This document shows positions 4,898 to 7,269 of a stretch of 7,269 nt of DNA, one piece after another (position 1 is the first letter of the stretch; the number at the start of each line of letters is the position of its first letter). The position numbers and the translations under genes were made by a program. The notes beneath the pieces are model-generated. The model ran no database searches, was not told the origin of the DNA, and saw only the letters and a list, made by a program, of their open reading frames with translations. The stretch is from JBFELO01 sp041552055 (GTDB lineage: Bacteria > Acidobacteriota > Thermoanaerobaculia > Thermoanaerobaculales > Sulfomarinibacteraceae): contig JBFELO010000202.1 of assembly GCA_041552055.1 (NCBI GenBank), positions 1 through 7,269 of the forward strand, read 5' to 3'.

Positions 4898-6491
4898 GCT
4901 GATCGCGCTGACGGCCGTCCAGGCGCCGTTCGAGGGCTGGACCCTGGTCGACGTGTCCGGACGTCACCGGGAGCGGTTTCTGCAGAGTCAGCTCACCTCG
5001 GATGTCGCGGGCCTCGAGCCGGGCGGATCCCAGCTGTCGGCCCTGCTCGACCGCAGCGGTCGGCTGCAGGCCTTCTTCTTCCTCGGCAAGATGGACGACT
5101 GCGTCGCGCTGCTGGTCCCGGGCGGATGCGTCGCCGAACTCGTCGCGCGGCTGGAGGCTCACGTCGTCGCTGACGACGTACCCATCTCGAGGCGAGAGGT
5201 TGGCAGGATGCGGCTGGCCCTCGGTCCGGAGGCCGTGCGGCGCGCTGCCGATCTGCCACCCTCGCAGGTCCTTCGAATAGACGCCTTCGGCAGCCGGGGG
5301 TTCGTTACCTGGGCCGACGTCGAGCTGGAGTTCGAGTCCATCGGTCAGGACGAGCTGGAGGCGCGCCGCGTGGTGAGCGGGCTGCCGCGCTGGGGTGTCG
5401 AGGCGGATCGCGGGATGCTGGTCAACGAGACCACGCTGATCGAGACCGCGGTTTCGTTCAACAAGGGCTGCTTTCTCGGGCAGGAGACGGTGGCCAAGGT
5501 GGCGAGCCACCGGGGTGCGGCGTACCACCCGGTCCTGCTGGTTCTCGACGATGACGCCCCGAGTGTGGAGGATATGATCGGCAGGAGCTTCGCGGCCGGG
5601 GGTCGGGCAAAGGCCGGTGTCGTCCGATCCCGTGTGCGCTGGCAGGACCGAGACGTACTTCAGGTGTCCATGTTTCGCGACTTCCGGGTCGACGGCCTCG
5701 AGGTCGAGTGCAGGCTCGAGGACGGCACGACCGTGGCCGGTCGTGTAGCGCGGCTGCCCCTGATCCGCCCGCCGACATCCGAGGAAGAGGCGGGCCAGTT
5801 GTTCGAGGCCGCGGCGGCGGCGTTCAGCGCGGATCGCGAGACCGAGGCGGTTGACCTGCTCGAGCGGCTGATCGAGATCCATCCGGGCTACGCCGACGCC
5901 TACGAGTCGCTCGGTGTGATCCTCGGACGCGGAGGTCGCTACACGGAAGCGATCGCGCTGATGCGGCGTCTGCTCGAGGTGGATCCCACGTCGGTGATGG
6001 CTCACACCAACATGTCGCTGTACTTCAACCGCCTCGGAATGATCGATGCGGCGGAGCGAGAGGCGAGGAACGCCGCGGTGAAGGAGACGGAGCGGCGGCG
6101 TCACGAGCAGGATCAGGTCGCCGCGGCACAGCGAGCGCGAGAGGAGACCGAGGCCGACCTTCTGCGACGCGAGCAGATGTTCGCGCAGGTGCTCGAGATT
6201 GATCCGGACGACCAGTTGGCAAACTTCGGCATGGGAGAACTGTGCGCGAGCAGAGACCGTTTCGAGGAGGCGGCACGGTACCTGGAGAGGGTGATCGAGG
6301 TCGACGAGGGCTACTCCGCCGCCTATCTGGCACTCGGTCGAGCCTGGGAGGGCATGCGGCGTCCCGACCGCGCGCGGCGAGTCTACGAGGCGGGTATCGC
6401 CGTGGCGGCACGCCGCGGCGACCTCGCGACCGCCAACCAGATGCAGGATCGGCTGCGAACACTTTCGGCCGAGGCCGAGAGCCCGAACTGA
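4878..6491 (+). CDS. YgfZ/IBA57-family folate-binding protein fused to TPR domain
   Basis: A 537-residue fusion. Residues about 5-295 are a YgfZ/GcvT-like domain: FLQSQLTSDV (34-43) near the N-terminus and the diagnostic KGCFLGQE (196-203, C198), matching the conserved K-G-C-[YF]-x-G-Q-E of YgfZ and IBA57. This family helps build or repair [4Fe-4S] clusters with A-type carriers and uses a folate. Residues about 302-513 hold some five TPR-type helical pairs (302-335, 338-371, 372-401, 446-479, 480-513). A very charged helical insert (about 402-430, rich in Glu, Arg and Gln) separates the third and fourth. E. coli YgfZ, about 326 residues, has no such tail. The start is GTG 4878, inside the carrier gene (20-nt overlap) and without a clear Shine-Dalgarno, so translation probably depends on coupling; no better start precedes the conserved WTLVDVSG strand. 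Cytosolic. The TPR part likely binds partner or client proteins (inference). Confidence 0.92.
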   Translation: MSPSVSELIALTAVQAPFEGWTLVDVSGRHRERFLQSQLTSDVAGLEPGGSQLSALLDRSGRLQAFFFLGKMDDCVALLVPGGCVAELVARLEAHVVADDVPISRREVGRMRLALGPEAVRRAADLPPSQVLRIDAFGSRGFVTWADVELEFESIGQDELEARRVVSGLPRWGVEADRGMLVNETTLIETAVSFNKGCFLGQETVAKVASHRGAAYHPVLLVLDDDAPSVEDMIGRSFAAGGRAKAGVVRSRVRWQDRDVLQVSMFRDFRVDGLEVECRLEDGTTVAGRVARLPLIRPPTSEEEAGQLFEAAAAAFSADRETEAVDLLERLIEIHPGYADAYESLGVILGRGGRYTEAIALMRRLLEVDPTSVMAHTNMSLYFNRLGMIDAAEREARNAAVKETERRRHEQDQVAAAQRAREETEADLLRREQMFAQVLEIDPDDQLANFGMGELCASRDRFEEAARYLERVIEVDEGYSAAYLALGRAWEGMRRPDRARRVYEAGIAVAARRGDLATANQMQDRLRTLSAEAESPN

Positions 6492-6538
6492 CGTGGAGGA
6501 TCCGGTCTGTGGCGACGACCGGTGAATGGAGGCCATCG

Positions 6539-6796
6539 ATGGGCGTCCAAGTCATCGCGAGGGTCGAATGCCGCAGCGAGGGAGCGGCCGAACAGCATCC
6601 GATCGCGGTGTGGCTGGCAGAGGACCGGATCCCGGTCGTCGAGATTCTGGAGGACTCTGTGAACGGTCCCGCGCAGGCGGGGTCGCCGACGGTGCGCCGC
6701 CTCAGGGTGCGATTGGCTGATGGTCAAGTCCTGCAGCTCGACCGCGAGCTACCCCGGGGCGAGTGGCGCGTATACAGAGAGGGAATGAGGGGGTGA
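6539..6796 (+). CDS. Small uncharacterised protein, possibly DUF6504-like
   Basis: An 85-residue protein that I cannot assign to a characterised family. It reads as alternating beta strands: GVQVIARVECRS (2-13), HPIAVWLAEDRIPVVEILED (20-39), RLRVRLADGQVLQLDRE (54-70) and GEWRVYRE (74-81). The pattern of a tryptophan strand, a V-V-E-I-L strand, an R-V-R...D-G turn and a terminal W-x-x-x-R-E resembles small all-beta proteins of the DUF6504 type. That likeness is from memory and weak. Start ATG 6539 is supported by TGGAGG (6527-6532) six bases upstream. The frame is open much further upstream, but that part overlaps the YgfZ-TPR gene and reads as low-complexity Arg/Gly. A 47-nt gap follows the YgfZ-TPR stop on the same strand, so it may be the last gene of the Fe-S operon. 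One cysteine (C11) and no membrane segment are present. Confidence 0.7.
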   Translation: MGVQVIARVECRSEGAAEQHPIAVWLAEDRIPVVEILEDSVNGPAQAGSPTVRRLRVRLADGQVLQLDRELPRGEWRVYREGMRG

Positions 6797-6863
6797 CCGG
6801 TGCCTTCGGCACCTGGGGATGAGGGGATGGCCGGCGCCTGCGGCGCCTGGGGATGAGGGCAGG
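6797..6863 (+). repeat. Tandem pair of hairpin repeat units
   Basis: Two units of about 34 bp lie head to tail (6797-6830 and 6831-6863), starting at the base after the stop codon of the small gene. Each has a six-pair hairpin with a three-base loop followed by TGGGGATGAGGG. Unit 1 has GGTGCC-TTC-GGCACC and unit 2 has GGCGCC-TGC-GGCGCC. The two stem differences are a paired change, T6801-A6811 to C6835-G6845, so pairing is kept. Unit 1 shares 20 of its first 21 bases with 1957-1977. There is no T-run, so an intrinsic terminator is not supported. Confidence 0.7.
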
Positions 6864-6953
6864 AAAGGTCGTCTGCGGGGTCAGTTTGTCGATGCGAGTG
6901 GCTGGTCGACGACAGCGCCTCGTGCGGGTGTGACGTCCTCTCACCTTCTGCGG

Positions 6954-7036
6954 GGTGCCGGGTACAGGATTTCGAGGTCTACGATCACCGGGGATATCGT
7001 GTCGCAGCGGGGCCTCGAAATGCTGTACCGGGCTCC
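6954..7036. repeat. Imperfect 24-bp inverted repeat with nested dyad
   Basis: Arms at 6954-6977 and 7013-7036 are reverse complements at 21 of 24 positions; the inner part (GATTTCGAGG against CCTCGAAATG) has one mismatch. The 35-bp centre contains ACGAT (6981-6985) and ATCGT (6996-7000), a second nested stem. It could be a structured RNA, a MITE-like or palindromic element, or a remnant of one. There is no transposase gene nearby. Confidence 0.65.
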
Positions 7037-7064
7037 CACGGGGAGGGCGCCGGGGACAGGGCGC
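7031..7064 (+). repeat. 34-nt direct repeat, copy A
   Basis: It matches 7125-7158 at 30 of 34 positions; the shared core is CCCACGGGGAG followed after one base by GCGCCGGGGA. The copies start 94 bp apart. Copy A overlaps the right arm of the preceding inverted repeat by six bases. Confidence 0.6.
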
Positions 7065-7124
7065 GCTGAAGCTGCATTGATCTGGCCGAACGAGGGACCA
7101 CCACGTCCCAACATTGTCAAAGGG

Positions 7125-7158
7125 GGCACCCACGGGGAGCGCGCCGGGGAGTGGGCGC
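7125..7158 (+). repeat. 34-nt direct repeat, copy B
   Basis: This is the second copy of the repeat at 7031-7064. Its ends GGCACCCAC (7125-7133) and GTGGGCGCC (7151-7159) can pair at eight of nine positions, giving a hairpin with a 17-base loop. Copy A pairs less well at its ends. Between the copies lies the small hairpin GGGAC-CACCAC-GTCCC (7094-7109). Confidence 0.6.
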
Positions 7159-7203
7159 CTCGGGTGTCAGCCGATCGATGAGAACGAGACGATCGTGATC
7201 GAT

Positions 7204-7227
7204 GACGAAGATGAAGACGAAGATGAA
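7204..7227 (+). repeat. Tandem 12-mer GACGAAGATGAA, two copies
   Basis: Two exact head-to-tail copies of a purine-rich 12-mer, preceded by related GATCGATGA words at about 7173-7181 and 7198-7204. In one frame it would encode an acidic Asp-Glu run, in another Met-Thr-Lys repeats. Whether it is coding depends on sequence beyond the window. Confidence 0.6.
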
Positions 7228-7269
7228 GGCGGAACAGGAGCTCGCCCCGTGCGGGCGGAGGATCCAGAG

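Larger units (their letters stand above)
6864..7269. other. Intergenic region with repeats, no clear gene
   Basis: After the tandem hairpins I see no credible coding region up to the window end. It holds an imperfect 24-bp inverted repeat (6954-7036), a 34-nt direct repeat (7031-7064 and 7125-7158), a small hairpin GGGAC/GTCCC (7094-7109) and a purine-rich 12-mer repeat (7204-7227). I see no structure in 6864-6953. An open frame with an acidic stretch runs off the right edge from about 7165. A gene may begin there or beyond, but no start with a ribosome site is convincing. Confidence 0.5.

Noticed and set aside
4887..6536. Long minus-strand open frame opposite the YgfZ-TPR gene
   Set aside because: It is antisense to a protein with KGCFLGQE and TPR motifs; its own translation is His/Arg/Gln-rich without a domain.
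6242..6538. Upstream extension of the small gene at 6539
   Set aside because: It overlaps the YgfZ-TPR gene out of frame and reads as Arg/Gly low complexity; TGGAGG supports the start at 6539.
6799..6847. Intrinsic terminator after the small gene
   Set aside because: The hairpins are strong but are followed by TGGGGATG rather than a T-run; they recur elsewhere as a repeat unit.
6819..7181. Open frame of about 120 codons after the small gene
   Set aside because: It crosses the tandem hairpins, the inverted repeat and both direct repeats, and has no recognisable domain. No convincing ribosome site was seen.

Overview
The window looks like GC-rich bacterial chromosome with two gene blocks and long, hairpin-rich intergenic DNA. 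The style fits a Gram-negative, environmental, GC-rich lineage: a soluble Ser/Thr kinase fused to WD40 repeats, a YgfZ-TPR fusion, and many small GC-rich hairpins between genes. Acidobacteriota, and within it something near Thermoanaerobaculia, is my best guess, but no marker gene is present and the assignment is weak. I saw no rRNA, tRNA, CRISPR array, transposase or phage gene.

Layout. Positions 28-1872 (+) encode an eukaryote-like Ser/Thr kinase with a C-terminal WD40 propeller; a G-quadruplex-type run lies just in front of it. Positions 1873-2202 are a convergent spacer with four short hairpins and an 8-bp tandem repeat. Positions 2203-3843 (-) hold a two-gene operon: a cation diffusion facilitator resembling SLC30A9/ZnT9, then a TehB-like SAM methyltransferase. 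Positions 3844-4133 are a divergent regulatory spacer with a perfect 12-bp inverted repeat and several smaller dyads. Positions 4134-6491 (+) hold three overlapping genes: CGFS monothiol glutaredoxin, A-type Fe-S carrier, and a YgfZ/IBA57-family protein with a TPR tail. A small uncharacterised gene follows at 6539-6796. Positions 6797-7269 are intergenic: two tandem hairpin units, a large imperfect inverted repeat, a 34-nt direct repeat and a purine-rich 12-mer repeat.

How the genes fit together. The three overlapping genes match, family by family, the late mitochondrial iron-sulfur machinery (GLRX5, ISCA1/2, IBA57) that passes [2Fe-2S] on and builds [4Fe-4S] clusters. The translational overlaps imply coordinated synthesis. 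The TPR tail on the YgfZ protein is a plausible docking surface for client apoproteins or partners. The divergent ZnT9-like exporter may protect thiol-based cluster assembly from zinc or other competing metals; this is inference from adjacency. The most interesting parts are the compact late-ISC operon, the YgfZ-TPR fusion, and a repeat family whose hairpin shows a compensatory base-pair change between tandem copies.
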